A stretch of DNA of 64,000 bases from Stenotrophomonas maltophilia D457 (GCF_000284595.1 NC_017671.1:4249001-4313000); one strand, 5' to 3'. Numbered from the stretch's first letter, positions 49,169 to 58,295 are shown. Numbers and translations are program-made. Notes: generated by a model from the sequence alone, not told the origin.

Positions 49169-49702
49169 ATGCACCGGTATCTGCTTGCCCTTCTGCTGGC
49201 CCTGCCGATGGCAATGGACGTTACGCCCGCGCTGGCCGGTGAACTCAGTCCGGAAGACTCGGCCGCATTGCGCAAGGAGGTGCAGGCGATGATGGGCGCC
49301 TTCGCCCGTGGCGATACCGAGCTGATCATCGCGCGTACCCATCCCAGCCTGAAGCAGCTGGCCGGTGGCGACGAGGCCTATGCGCGGGCGACCCGCGACA
49401 CCGTGAAGGCGCTGCGCAGGGCCGGCGTCAGCATCATCAGCGACGAGGCAGGCGTGCCGGGCCGCACCTATGCGGCCGGTGACGAGGAAGTCTGCTTCGT
49501 ACCGCGCCAGTCACTGCTGCGCGTGCGCGAAGCGCCGATGCGCAGCACGTCATTCATGGTTGCCGTGCGACGCGTCGGTACAACGCAATGGCGCTATCTG
49601 GACGGCGCGGCGATGCTGGACAACCCGGCACTGCTGCGGCAACTGCTGCCGGCGCTGGAGCCGGGCGTGACGCTGCCCAGGGGCGGGATGGAAGCGCTGT
49701 AG
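49169..49702 (+). CDS. Secreted hypothetical protein (NTF2/SnoaL-like)
   Basis: 177 aa from ATG 49169; signal peptide MHRYLLALLLALPMAMDVTP. The mature part (VQAMMGAFARGDTELIIARTHPSLKQLAGG, quoted in part: MMGAFARGDTELIIARTHPS) resembles a nuclear-transport-factor-2-like cone with FMVAVRRVGTTQWRYLDGA near the end. Function unknown; periplasmic. Confidence 0.75.
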   Translation: MHRYLLALLLALPMAMDVTPALAGELSPEDSAALRKEVQAMMGAFARGDTELIIARTHPSLKQLAGGDEAYARATRDTVKALRRAGVSIISDEAGVPGRTYAAGDEEVCFVPRQSLLRVREAPMRSTSFMVAVRRVGTTQWRYLDGAAMLDNPALLRQLLPALEPGVTLPRGGMEAL

Positions 49703-49758
49703 TCGCAGGCGCGCGTCCATCCACGCCCGGGGTGGTCCATTGCAGGCCTGGGCATGTG

Positions 49759-50586
49759 TCAGCGGAACAGCGCGTTCAACGCCGCGCCCGAAGCCGCCTG
49801 CTGCAGGCCATCGAAGCGACCGTCCTGCATGATCGGCTCGATGGCCTGCATCAGCCCACCCCACGCAGCTCGCGCCAGCGCACCGCCCAGGCTGACCCGT
49901 CGCACGCCGAGTGCGGCGATGTCCTGCAGGCTCAGCGGTGTCGGTCCACCCACCAGCAGGTTCACCGGCTTCGCCCCTGCAGCGGCAACCACCGCGCTGA
50001 TCTGTTCGGGCGTGCTGATGCCCGGTGCATACAGCACATCGGCGCCGGCCTCGGCATAGGCGCGCAGGCGCTGCAGGGTGTCCTGCAGATCCGGCACGCC
50101 AACGAAGAAATTCTCGGCCCGCGCGACCAGCAGCACATCGCCCCCCGCGCGGTCGATGGCCGCACGTGCCGCACACAGTCGCTCGACCGCCTGCCCGATC
50201 GGCCGCAGCGGCGCATCGGCCACGCCGCTGGCGTCCTCGATCGACAGCGCCGCGATACCGGTGTCGATGGCCGCCGCCACCGCCTCGCCCACTGCCTGTG
50301 GCGTGGCGCCGAAGCCATCACCGAAATCGGCGTTCAACGGCAGCGGTGTCGCGGCCGCCATCAGCCGCAGATGTTCCAGTGTGGCCTGCAGCGAAACCGC
50401 CCCATCCGGCCGCCTTTCACTCCAGGCGCAGCCGGCACTGGTCGTGGCCAGTGCCTGGAAGCCCTGCCGCTGCAGGTAGCGGGCGCTGCCCACGTCCCAC
50501 GGATTGGGCAGCACGAAACAACCGCGCGCATGCAGCTGGCGGAAACGCGCGCGCTTGCGCTGGGTGTCGGCATCAAGCGGGGTCAT
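49759..50586 (-). CDS. Isocitrate lyase / PEP mutase family protein
   Basis: 275 aa from ATG giving MTPLDADTQRKRARFRQLHA. Pattern: CFVLPNPWDVGSARYLQRQG, NADFGDGFG (metal site of the family is D..D), IEDASGV, ARAENFF and AGADVLYAPG. This subgroup without the KKCGH motif of isocitrate lyase is usually annotated as PEP phosphonomutase-like or oxaloacetate hydrolase-like. The reaction is not determined here. Confidence 0.88.
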   Translation of the reverse strand: MTPLDADTQRKRARFRQLHARGCFVLPNPWDVGSARYLQRQGFQALATTSAGCAWSERRPDGAVSLQATLEHLRLMAAATPLPLNADFGDGFGATPQAVGEAVAAAIDTGIAALSIEDASGVADAPLRPIGQAVERLCAARAAIDRAGGDVLLVARAENFFVGVPDLQDTLQRLRAYAEAGADVLYAPGISTPEQISAVVAAAGAKPVNLLVGGPTPLSLQDIAALGVRRVSLGGALARAAWGGLMQAIEPIMQDGRFDGLQQAASGAALNALFR

Positions 50587-50750
50587 GGCGGGTTCCCGGG
50601 CGGCGGACCTGCACCCTAGCCCACGCTGCGGCGGCACTCAATCACGGCGTGGGCCAGCGTGCATGAGGTGATGCCGGCTGCTTATTGGACACCACCGTGC
50701 ACGCTGCCCGAGCGTGCTTGCCTGCCACACAGTGCCCCACGGAGCCCCAG

Positions 50751-51479
50751 ATGCACCCGGACCCGCAGACCCTGATCGACGCCGGCGACGATGACGCCCA
50801 TTGGGCCGACCTGCTTTCACCCGCGCGCCGTCGCCTGATCGCGTCGGCCGGGCTGGCCGCTGGCGGCTTGGCCAGCGCGTCGGCTGCCACCGCAGCCGCG
50901 CGCAGCGACAACGCCGTGAACACCACCGAACCCGGGCGACCCGGCTTCCGCGCCATCGTTCCGCCGGCGCCCGAGGGCCGCAGCCCTTGGGGCCAGGCCA
51001 CGGCCAGCGAGCCTACCCCGCGGCCGGCCAGCGTGCGCCCCGGCGAGGCCACGCTGCCCACCCGGCCACGTGCCTACACCGCCATCAAGAGCTACCACGC
51101 CCACATCTACTTCGACGAGGACAGCTTCGAGAAGGCCGCGCTGCTGCGGCGCTGGGCCGCCGAGCGCTTCCCTGTGGAGCTGGGCAACTGGAACCTTGAG
51201 CCACGCGGGCCGCACGTCACCCCGTCGTTCTATTTCGGCTTCACCAACGACCTGCTGCCGGTGCTGGTGCCCTGGCTGCAGCTCAACAGCCTGGGCCTGA
51301 CCATCCTGATCCACCCCAATACCGGCGATGGCCGCGCTGACCATCTGCATTACGCGTTGTGGGTGAACCGCGCGCAGCCGGTCAATGCCTACAACTGGCC
51401 GGCGCCGAAGCCCGGGCAGCCGGAACCGCTGGAAGAGGTGTTCCCGAACGTGGTGCCGACGGTGCCGCTGGAGATCTGA
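50751..51479 (+). CDS. DOPA 4,5-dioxygenase family protein with Tat-like N-terminus
   Basis: 242 aa. N-terminal region about 32-60 reads SPARRRLIASAGLAAGGLAS, a twin-arginine-like signal, although 30 residues precede it. The C-terminal domain (about 110-230: IKSYHAHIYFDEDSFEKAAL, PRGPHVTPSFYFGF, GLTILIHPNTGDGRADH) matches the DOPA 4,5-dioxygenase family (PF08883), with His residues in YHAHIYF, HVTPSF and DHLHYALW as likely metal ligands. Members are usually cytosolic and about 110 aa, so a possible export signal is notable. Confidence 0.8.
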   Translation: MHPDPQTLIDAGDDDAHWADLLSPARRRLIASAGLAAGGLASASAATAAARSDNAVNTTEPGRPGFRAIVPPAPEGRSPWGQATASEPTPRPASVRPGEATLPTRPRAYTAIKSYHAHIYFDEDSFEKAALLRRWAAERFPVELGNWNLEPRGPHVTPSFYFGFTNDLLPVLVPWLQLNSLGLTILIHPNTGDGRADHLHYALWVNRAQPVNAYNWPAPKPGQPEPLEEVFPNVVPTVPLEI

Positions 51480-51657
51480 GCGGCCGGGTGCCGGACAGCT
51501 CCATGTGGAGGCGCAGTGTGCTGCCCACCGAACCCCGTCCTCCCCGCGTGGCGTGGATGCCGGCATCGTCGGCCTACGTGCACGCATCCCCGTCCAGCAC
51601 CACGTTCAGCGCGCCTTGATCCAGCGCCCGCCATACGGCCGCAAGCGCTCCGGCAGA

Positions 51658-51677
51658 TTTCAAACATACAATTGAAA
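51658..51677. promoter_or_regulatory. Palindrome overlapping the -10 region of the aroQ-accBC promoter
   Basis: TTTCAAACATACAATTGAAA: perfect 6-bp arms, 8-nt centre, with TACAAT (51667-51672) serving as a good -10. It lies 77 nt before aroQ. The spacer 51480-51657 shows no gene. Confidence 0.5.
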
Positions 51678-51753
51678 CGCTGCAAACTTCGCCGAACTGG
51701 ACAGCATCCGCCGGTTCCGCCAGACTGCCGCCCTTTCCCGTCTTCCGGATCCC

Positions 51754-52203
51754 ATGGCGAAGCTGCTGGTCCTGCACGGCCCCAACCTCAACCTGCTCGG
51801 CACCCGCGAGCCGGAGGTCTACGGCCACACCACGCTGGCCGACATCGACCAGGCCCTGGCTGCCCAGGCATCGGCCGCCGGACACACCGTGGAACGCCTG
51901 CAGTCCAACGCCGAGCATGTGCTGGTGGACCGCGTGCAGGCTGCGCACAGCGACGGAACCGCTTTCATCCTGATCAACCCCGCCGCCTTCACCCACACCT
52001 CGGTCGCCCTGCGCGATGCGCTGGCGGCGGTGGCGGTGCCGTTCATCGAGATCCACCTGTCCAACCCGCATACCCGCGAGCCGTTCCGCCAGCACAGCTA
52101 CTTCAGTGACAAGGCAGTGGGCGTGGTATGCGGTTTCGGTGCCGACAGCTACCGCTACGCGATGGACGCGGCGCTGCTGCGCGTGCAGGCGGCCAGCGCG
52201 TGA
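51754..52203 (+). CDS. aroQ: 3-dehydroquinate dehydratase, type II
   Basis: 149 aa. MAKLLVLHGPNLNLLGTREP is the family start, with the catalytic Tyr23 (EVYGHTT). IHLSNPHTREPFRQHSYFSD contains the catalytic His and substrate-binding residues. Third step of the shikimate pathway. First gene of the aroQ - LprI-like - accB - accC operon, a common order in proteobacteria. Confidence 0.97.
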   Translation: MAKLLVLHGPNLNLLGTREPEVYGHTTLADIDQALAAQASAAGHTVERLQSNAEHVLVDRVQAAHSDGTAFILINPAAFTHTSVALRDALAAVAVPFIEIHLSNPHTREPFRQHSYFSDKAVGVVCGFGADSYRYAMDAALLRVQAASA

Positions 52204-52205
52204 AG

Positions 52206-52625
52206 ATGTCGCCGCGTGTGCTTGCCGGCATCCTGCTGTGGGCCGGTCTGTGCGGCGCCAGTGTCGCTGCCGAGCGCGCGGCCGCGGGCATCGACTGCGC
52301 ACAGGCAAGCGGCGGCTACGAGCGCGACATGTGCGATTCCGATCGCCTGGATGATGCCGACAGCGCATTGAACGCCGTCTACGCGCAGGCGCGTGGCGAA
52401 CTGAAGGCGCAGGCAACCGATGGCAGCTGCAGCCGCTGCGCGGCGGCCGAACAACAGCTGGTGAAGGCCCAGCGCATCTGGATCACCTTGCGCGATGCAG
52501 ATTGCGAGGCGGTGTATGCCTTCAATGCAGACGGCACCTCGCGCAACCCCGCGAAGATGCAATGCCTGATCACCCAGACGCGCGACCGTACGCGGCAGCT
52601 GCGCGAGTTCTACGAACTGCTTTGA
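52206..52625 (+). CDS. LprI N-terminal domain (DUF1311)-like secreted protein
   Basis: 139 aa from ATG 52206; a GTG at 52200 overlapping the aroQ stop is an alternative. Signal peptide VLAGILLWAGLCGASVAA; the mature protein has IDCAQASGGYERDMCDSDRL, CSRCAAAEQQLVKAQRIWIT-like and FYELL end. The pairs of Cys and the WI..RDADC pattern match the DUF1311 (lysozyme inhibitor LprI-like) family. Placed inside the acc operon by very close spacing. Confidence 0.82.
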   Translation: MSPRVLAGILLWAGLCGASVAAERAAAGIDCAQASGGYERDMCDSDRLDDADSALNAVYAQARGELKAQATDGSCSRCAAAEQQLVKAQRIWITLRDADCEAVYAFNADGTSRNPAKMQCLITQTRDRTRQLREFYELL

Positions 52626-52679
52626 ACCGAGTGCAACCGCACTCTCCACCACACTGACATCACGAGCAAAGAGGCCACC

Positions 52680-53159
52680 ATGGATCTCCGCAAAATCAAG
52701 AAGCTGATCGACCTGCTGGAAGAGTCGAACCTGGCTGAAATCGAAATCAAGGAAGGCGAAGAGTCGGTGCGCCTGTCGCGCGCCCCGGTGGCCGGCTATG
52801 CCGCCCCGGTCGCCGCGCCGGTGTATGCCGCTCCGGCCGCCCCGGCGCCGCAGGCGATGCCGATGCAGTCGCCGACCGAAGCCTCCACCGGCGGCAGCGC
52901 CAAGCCGGGCCCGGCACTGCCGGAAGGCCACGTGCTGCGCTCGCCGATGGTCGGCACCTTCTACGCCTCGTCCGCCCCGGACAAGCCGGCCTTCGTCACC
53001 GTGGGCCAGCAGGTCAAGGAAGGCGAAACCCTGGCCATCATCGAAGCGATGAAGATGTTCAACCCGATCGAAGCCGACACCTCCGGCACCATCGTTGCCA
53101 TCCTCGGCGAGAACGGCCAGCCGGTGGAATTCGACCAGCCGCTGTTCGTGATCGGCTGA
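52680..53159 (+). CDS. accB: Acetyl-CoA carboxylase biotin carboxyl carrier protein
   Basis: 159 aa. N-terminal MDLRKIKKLIDLLEESNLAE, an Ala/Pro linker, then the biotinyl domain with the biotinylated Lys125 in EAMKMFN. Carrier subunit of acetyl-CoA carboxylase, the first step of fatty acid synthesis. 10 nt before accC. Confidence 0.98.
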   Translation: MDLRKIKKLIDLLEESNLAEIEIKEGEESVRLSRAPVAGYAAPVAAPVYAAPAAPAPQAMPMQSPTEASTGGSAKPGPALPEGHVLRSPMVGTFYASSAPDKPAFVTVGQQVKEGETLAIIEAMKMFNPIEADTSGTIVAILGENGQPVEFDQPLFVIG

Positions 53160-53169
53160 GGGGCGCGCC

Positions 53170-54537
53170 ATGCTCGACAAAGTCGTCATCGCCAACCGAG
53201 GGGAGATCGCGCTGCGCATCCTGCGCGCGTGCCATACCCTCGGCATCCGCACGGTGGCCGTGCACTCCACGGTCGACCGCAACCTCAAGCACGTGGCCAT
53301 GGCCGACGAGTCGGTCTGCATCGGTCCGGCGCCGTCGCCGCAGAGCTACCTCAACATCCCGGCCCTGATCGCGGCGGCGGAAGTCACCGATGCCCAGGCC
53401 ATCCACCCGGGCTACGGCTTCCTGTCGGAGAACGCCGACTTCGCCGAACGCGTGGAAGAGTCCGGCTTCATCTTCATCGGCCCCAAGGCCGACACCATCC
53501 GCATGATGGGTGACAAGGTCGAAGCCATCCGCGCGATGAAGGCCGCGGGCGTACCGTGCGTGCCCGGCTCGGGCGGCCCGCTCGGCGAGGACATCGTCGC
53601 CAACACCAAGATCGCCCGCGAGATCGGTTATCCGGTCATCATCAAGGCGGCCGGCGGTGGCGGTGGTCGCGGCATGCGCGTGGTGCACGCCGAAGCGTCG
53701 CTGAAGACCTCGATCGAAACCACCAAGAGCGAGGCCAAGGCCGCGTTCGGCAATGGCGAGGTCTACATGGAGAAGTTCCTGGAGAATCCGCGCCACGTGG
53801 AAATCCAGGTGCTGGCCGATGGACAGGGCAATGCCATCCACCTCGGTGAGCGCGACTGCTCGATGCAGCGCCGCCACCAGAAGGTGGTGGAAGAGGCACC
53901 GGCGCCGGGCATCACCGCCGAGCAGCGCGAGCAGATCGGCAAGGTCTGCGTGGAAGCCTGCATCCGCATCGGCTACCGCGGCGCGGGCACGTTCGAGTTC
54001 CTGTACGAGGACGGCCGCTTCTACTTCATCGAAATGAACACCCGCATCCAGGTGGAGCATCCGGTCACCGAAATGGTCACCGGCATCGACCTGGTGGCCG
54101 AGCAGCTGAAGATCGCCGCCGGCCAGAAGCTGTCGATCAAGCAGAGCGACGTGGTGCTGACCGGCCATGCCATCGAGTGCCGCATCAACGCCGAAGACGC
54201 CGAAACCTTCGTGCCGAGCCCGGGCACCATCACCGGCTTCCATCCGCCGGGTGGCCCCGGCGTGCGCGTGGACACCCACATCTACAGTGGCTACCGCGTG
54301 CCGTCGAACTACGACTCGATGATCGGCAAGCTGATCGTGCACGGCCCGGACCGCGAAACCGCCATTGCCCGCATGCGGGTGGCACTGAGCGAAATGGTGG
54401 TCGATGGCATCAAGACCAACATCGCCCTGCAGCAGAGGATCATGCGTGACAAGGGCTTCCAGGCCGGTGGCCAGAACATCCACTACCTGGAAAAGCGCCT
54501 GGCCGAGCGCAAGAACAAGCCGATCGCATTGACCTGA
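53170..54537 (+). CDS. accC: Acetyl-CoA carboxylase biotin carboxylase subunit
   Basis: 455 aa; MLDKVVIANRGEIALRILRA start, ATP-grasp glycine loop AAGGGGGRGMRVV, EKFLENPRHVEIQVL, MNTRIQVEHPVTEMVTGIDL (catalytic region) and ECRINAEDAETFVPSPG. It carboxylates biotin on AccB using ATP and bicarbonate. A strong hairpin terminator follows the gene. Confidence 0.99.
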   Translation: MLDKVVIANRGEIALRILRACHTLGIRTVAVHSTVDRNLKHVAMADESVCIGPAPSPQSYLNIPALIAAAEVTDAQAIHPGYGFLSENADFAERVEESGFIFIGPKADTIRMMGDKVEAIRAMKAAGVPCVPGSGGPLGEDIVANTKIAREIGYPVIIKAAGGGGGRGMRVVHAEASLKTSIETTKSEAKAAFGNGEVYMEKFLENPRHVEIQVLADGQGNAIHLGERDCSMQRRHQKVVEEAPAPGITAEQREQIGKVCVEACIRIGYRGAGTFEFLYEDGRFYFIEMNTRIQVEHPVTEMVTGIDLVAEQLKIAAGQKLSIKQSDVVLTGHAIECRINAEDAETFVPSPGTITGFHPPGGPGVRVDTHIYSGYRVPSNYDSMIGKLIVHGPDRETAIARMRVALSEMVVDGIKTNIALQQRIMRDKGFQAGGQNIHYLEKRLAERKNKPIALT

Positions 54538-54559
54538 TCGGCGCCAGGTGCTGGACATG

Positions 54560-54587
54560 AAAAGGGCGGGGATATCCCCGCCCTTTT
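54560..54587. terminator. Bidirectional terminator after accC
   Basis: AAAAGGGCGGGGAT followed by its exact complement ATCCCCGCCCTTTT, a 28-bp perfect palindrome 23 nt after accC. Confidence 0.93.
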
Positions 54588-54595
54588 CTGTTCCT

Positions 54596-54656
54596 GTAGA
54601 GCCGGGCCCATGCTCGGCTTGCCGCCAAGCACAGCCGAGCATGGGCTCGGCTCCAC
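54596..54656. repeat. GTAGAGCCGGGC-type REP dimer
   Basis: GTAGAGCCGGGCCCATGCTC and the inverted copy ending GGGCTCGGCTCCAC; the right end is CCAC rather than CTAC. Confidence 0.8.
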
Positions 54657-54666
54657 AGCGAGCACG

Positions 54667-55041
54667 TCAGCGCTTGTCGGCCACGTCGGCCGGAATCTGC
54701 GAATGGGCCAGCGGCCGCACGCCATTGGGCGAGGTCGGATCGACGATCACCATGGTTTCGGTCGAACCATCGGGCCACACCACCTGGAAGGTGCTGCCGG
54801 CCGGCAGTGAAGCGAATGGCATGCCACTCTGCGCGCGGTAGACCGCAGCGACCTGGCTGGCACCGGCGCGGCGCACGTCTTCCTGCGCCTTCACCGTGGT
54901 CAGCTCCACCTTCGACAGATGCCGGTAGCGGTCCTCGTAGGTATCGATCATCAGCAGGCCAACCGCCCCAGCCGAGTAGGCCACGAACAGCGCCACCCAG
55001 AACCAGAACTTGGCCCCATGCAGGAATCGACGGTAATTCAT
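54667..55041 (-). CDS. Small membrane-anchored hypothetical protein
   Basis: 124 aa from ATG giving MNYRRFLHGAKFWFWVALFV. One N-terminal TM helix (about 11-33), then a soluble domain with FQVVWPDGSTETMVIVDPTS. Function unknown. It overlaps gene 55038-56009 by 4 nt (ATGA), so the pair is translationally coupled. Confidence 0.75.
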   Translation of the reverse strand: MNYRRFLHGAKFWFWVALFVAYSAGAVGLLMIDTYEDRYRHLSKVELTTVKAQEDVRRAGASQVAAVYRAQSGMPFASLPAGSTFQVVWPDGSTETMVIVDPTSPNGVRPLAHSQIPADVADKR

Positions 55042-56009
55042 CGCCCGTCCCTCTTTCCAACCAATCGCTTGATCCATTCCTTCATTTTCCCAGCACCTTG
55101 CCGCGATACCGCAGCGTCATACACGAAATCCCGGAAATCCTGCGCTCCATCCTGCGAACAGATCCCTCCGTTCGCACAAAAATTGTTGACCAGCACGCTG
55201 TCCGCTCCACAGGCCAGGCCGAGTTCACAGGCCGCAAGCCGCCATGCAAGTTCACTGAGCTGCTCGCCCGCCACCAGCCCGTCAAGCGCGCGGTCACCGG
55301 CCGCACGCACGCCCATGCCTGGCGCGATGGCCATGTAGGCCTCGGGGTCGCGCGAGGTGCGCACGCGCTCGACCAGGTCGCGGCGGTACTCGGCACTGTC
55401 ATGCAAGGGCTCGCCCTCGGCGAACAGCGACGCTTCCGCGGCCAGGTTGCCCTGCGCGGCCGCCTTGCGGCGTTCGGCCAGCACCAGCGCCGCGCCCAGC
55501 TTGTCGCCCGGCACGAAACCGCCACACCGCTGTGCCACGCGCTCGCGTGCCTCGATCATCGCCGGCGCCGCAGTCAGGCCCAACCCGCTCAGTACGTTGT
55601 TGTCCAGGCGGTAGCCACCCGGATCCAGTGCGTACTGCGCGCAATAGTCATAGACGCGGCTGAGCATCCAGCGCGCCTCGTGATTGCCGTTGTCGGCCTG
55701 TGCGCGCAGGCGCTGGGCGTAGGCATACAGGTCGCTGGCGTCTTCGATGTCGGCGCGCAGGTCCAGCGGCAGGCCCGACGGCAGCGTGTTGCCGCGCTCG
55801 AAAGCCGCCAGCCGCCGCGCCAGGGCTTCCGGCACCACCGGCAGCGGCGCTCCGCCGTCACGGCTGGCCATGGCCAGCGGCAGGTCCGGCGACGCCGACG
55901 TCGACGCCACGCCCGCAGCATGGCCGCTGGCCCGATACCCGGCCACGCCCAGCACGGCCACCGCCGGCAGCACGAGCAACCAGGTTTTCAGGGTCGGAGC
56001 GAAGGCCAT
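55038..56009 (-). CDS. Hypothetical membrane-anchored protein, repeat-like helical
   Basis: 323 aa from ATG giving MAFAPTLKTWLLVLPAVAVL (TM about 7-25). The rest is helical with a Sel1/TPR-like look in places (ARWMLSRVYDYCAQYA; AAEASLFAEGEPLHD; AWRLAACELGLACG) and several Cys (ELGLACGADSVL, NNFCANGGICSQDG). Not recognised more precisely. First gene of a two-gene operon, divergent from prmA. Confidence 0.7.
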   Translation of the reverse strand: MAFAPTLKTWLLVLPAVAVLGVAGYRASGHAAGVASTSASPDLPLAMASRDGGAPLPVVPEALARRLAAFERGNTLPSGLPLDLRADIEDASDLYAYAQRLRAQADNGNHEARWMLSRVYDYCAQYALDPGGYRLDNNVLSGLGLTAAPAMIEARERVAQRCGGFVPGDKLGAALVLAERRKAAAQGNLAAEASLFAEGEPLHDSAEYRRDLVERVRTSRDPEAYMAIAPGMGVRAAGDRALDGLVAGEQLSELAWRLAACELGLACGADSVLVNNFCANGGICSQDGAQDFRDFVYDAAVSRQGAGKMKEWIKRLVGKRDGR

Positions 56010-56173
56010 CGGCGGTGGTGAGCGTTCACGGCACACAGGAAAGCGCCGAGTTTAGCAAGGCCCGGCAGGCCTGTCTGAACTGCCCCCATTCATCTCAGAG
56101 CGGCATCTCAGGCAATACGGAGACGCCCCGATGGTCTAGCATTGCCCCCTTTCCCGCGACTGTCCCCACCGCC

Positions 56174-57094
56174 ATGCCGTTCCTGGAACTGACCCTGCGC
56201 TGCACCGAAGCCACCCAGCCCCGCTATGAAAATGCGCTGGAGGACGTCGGCGCACTGGCCGTGACCCTGCTTGATGCCGAAGCCGACACCAGCAACGAAC
56301 AGGCCATCCTCGAACCCGGCGTGGGTGAAACGCCGCTGTGGGACACCCTGGTGCTGAGCGCGCTGTTCCCCGCCGACAGCAATGCGCTGCTGCTGCTGGC
56401 CGCCCTGGAATCCTTCGACCCGGAACTGGACTGGAGCAATGGCAGCTTCCGCGCGGTCGAAGACGAAGACTGGGAGCGCGCATGGCTGGACCAGTTCCAG
56501 CCGATGGATTTCGGCAGCCGCACCTGGATCGTGCCGTGGAACCATGAACTGCCGGACGCTGCACAGGCCGCCGATGCCGCCGTGGTGCGGCTGGACCCGG
56601 GCCTGGCCTTCGGCTCGGGCACCCATCCGACCACCGCCCTGTGCCTGCGCTGGCTGGACCAGCTGGCCGTGGACGGCCAGCTGCAGGGCCAGCGCGTGCT
56701 CGACTTCGGCTGCGGCTCGGGCATCCTCGCGCTGGCCGCGCTGAAGCTGGGCGCCGCAGAAGCGATCGGCGTGGACAACGACCCGCAGGCGCTGGTCGCC
56801 ACCGCCGACAATGCCGAGCGCAATGGCGAGCAGGCCCGCATGCAGGTGTACCTGCCGCAGGACGAACCGGTCGCCACCTACCCGATCGTGGTCGCCAACA
56901 TCCTTGCCTCGGCGCTGGATGCGCTGGCCGAGCTGCTGGCCGCACGCGTCGCCGCCGGCGGTCGCATCGCCCTGTCGGGCATCCTGCAGGGCCAGGAAGG
57001 CGAACTGCTGCAGCGTTATGCCGCGTGGTTCGACGATCTGCAGGCCACCCAGGATGGCGACTGGATGCGCATCACCGGCACGCGCCGCGCCTGA
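56174..57094 (+). CDS. prmA: Ribosomal protein L11 methyltransferase
   Basis: 306 aa from ATG 56174 (MPFLELTLRCTEATQPRYEN). The N-terminal substrate-recognition domain precedes a SAM-dependent methyltransferase domain with DPGLAFGSGTH (141-151), motif I VLDFGCGSGILALAALKLGA (175-194) and VVANILASAL. It trimethylates ribosomal protein L11. Sits between the acc genes and fis, a conserved order in gammaproteobacteria. Confidence 0.97.
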   Translation: MPFLELTLRCTEATQPRYENALEDVGALAVTLLDAEADTSNEQAILEPGVGETPLWDTLVLSALFPADSNALLLLAALESFDPELDWSNGSFRAVEDEDWERAWLDQFQPMDFGSRTWIVPWNHELPDAAQAADAAVVRLDPGLAFGSGTHPTTALCLRWLDQLAVDGQLQGQRVLDFGCGSGILALAALKLGAAEAIGVDNDPQALVATADNAERNGEQARMQVYLPQDEPVATYPIVVANILASALDALAELLAARVAAGGRIALSGILQGQEGELLQRYAAWFDDLQATQDGDWMRITGTRRA

Positions 57095-57136
57095 TCGTGA
57101 TTGAATGACCGCTGGATCCGAGCCCGCGCCCTGAGC

Positions 57137-57904
57137 ATGTCCGAGCCGAACCCGCCGCGCCGCCCTTTGGCCACCTTCCTGCGCCCCGCGTCGGAAGGCG
57201 AGGCCGCACCTGCGACCGACGCGCGCACGCCCGACCCGTCGGCGCATGACATCCCTGCCGCGAAGTCCGGGGACCCGGGCGACGTGGCGCTGCCGCCGAT
57301 GGCGGAGACGCGACAGCTCGATGACACCGTCATCCTCGACGAAGCGACCGTGATCGAACCCGTCCTTGCCGTCCCGGCCGCGCAGGCGGTGGCCGGCGAT
57401 GCGCCGAGCTTCCTGGGCACTTCGCGGCCGCGCGCGCTGCCGACGCCGCGCTGGCACTGGGTGCTGGTCGCCGGGCTGGCACTGATGCTGGTACTGCAGA
57501 GCGTGCTGGCCGATCGTGCGCGACTGGCCGCCGAGGCCGGCAACCGCACCTGGCTGGGCGCACTGTGCGGCGTGCTGCGCTGCAGCCTGCCGGCCTGGCA
57601 CGAGCCGACCGCGTTCACCATGACCAGCCGCGAGATCCGCCCCCTGCCCGGCCAGGCCGGTGTGCTGCAGGTGCAGGCCAGCATCCGCAACGATGCGCGC
57701 TGGGCACAGGCCTGGCCGGACCTGCGCCTGTCACTGTCCGATGCCGATGGCCGGGTGATCGGCAGCGGCGTGTTCACGCCCGCGCAATACCTTGGCGAAA
57801 GCCCGGCCACGACCGTGCTGGAACCGGGCCAGAGTGCGCGCATCGCGTTCCGCGTGCAGGAACCCGCCGCGTCCACCGTCGCATTCACCTTCGACTTCCT
57901 CTGA
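57137..57904 (+). CDS. DUF3426 membrane protein without zinc ribbon
   Basis: 255 aa from ATG 57137. A disordered, Asp/Pro/Ala-rich N-terminus of about 110 residues precedes one TM helix (WHWVLVAGLALMLVLQSVLA) and a DUF3426 C-terminal domain (LPAWHEPTAFTMTSREIRPL; PLPGQAGVLQVQASIRNDA; VLEPGQSARIAFRVQEP). The MJ0042-type zinc ribbon that begins most DUF3426 proteins is missing. Function unknown; the position beside prmA and fis is conserved. Confidence 0.85.
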   Translation: MSEPNPPRRPLATFLRPASEGEAAPATDARTPDPSAHDIPAAKSGDPGDVALPPMAETRQLDDTVILDEATVIEPVLAVPAAQAVAGDAPSFLGTSRPRALPTPRWHWVLVAGLALMLVLQSVLADRARLAAEAGNRTWLGALCGVLRCSLPAWHEPTAFTMTSREIRPLPGQAGVLQVQASIRNDARWAQAWPDLRLSLSDADGRVIGSGVFTPAQYLGESPATTVLEPGQSARIAFRVQEPAASTVAFTFDFL

Positions 57905-58019
57905 CCAGGGTAGAGGCGACCAGCCGTGGCAGGTCGGGCACGCTCGCGCTAGACTGGCCGCCACCACCTCGTCCGGCCGCGCGCTCCGCGCGCACGGGCC
58001 AACCGAATCGGGAACCCCC

Positions 58020-58295
58020 TTGAACGCTGTCCTCTCTCGTCCTGACAACAGTCGTGGCGCTCCCCGGCCACCGCTGCGTGAACACGTCGCCCAGTCCGTG
58101 CGCCGCTACCTGCGTGACCTTGATGGCTGCGACGCGGACGATGTCTACGAGATCGTGCTGCGCGAGATGGAAATCCCGCTGTTCGTGGAAGTGCTCAACC
58201 ACTGCGAAGGCAACCAGAGCCGCGCCGCCGCGATGCTGGGCATCCACCGTGCCACCCTGCGCAAGAAGCTGAAGGAATACGGCATCAGCGCCTGA
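58020..58295 (+). CDS. fis: Nucleoid-associated factor Fis
   Basis: 91 aa from TTG 58020 (MNAVLSRPDNSRGAPRPPLR); no in-frame ATG lies near. The C-terminal HTH is unmistakable: LFVEVLNHCEGNQSRAAAML and GIHRATLRKKLKEYGI. Homodimeric DNA-bending regulator of rRNA and supercoiling genes. Only a weak purine stretch (GGGAA) precedes the start. Confidence 0.96.
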   Translation: MNAVLSRPDNSRGAPRPPLREHVAQSVRRYLRDLDGCDADDVYEIVLREMEIPLFVEVLNHCEGNQSRAAAMLGIHRATLRKKLKEYGISA

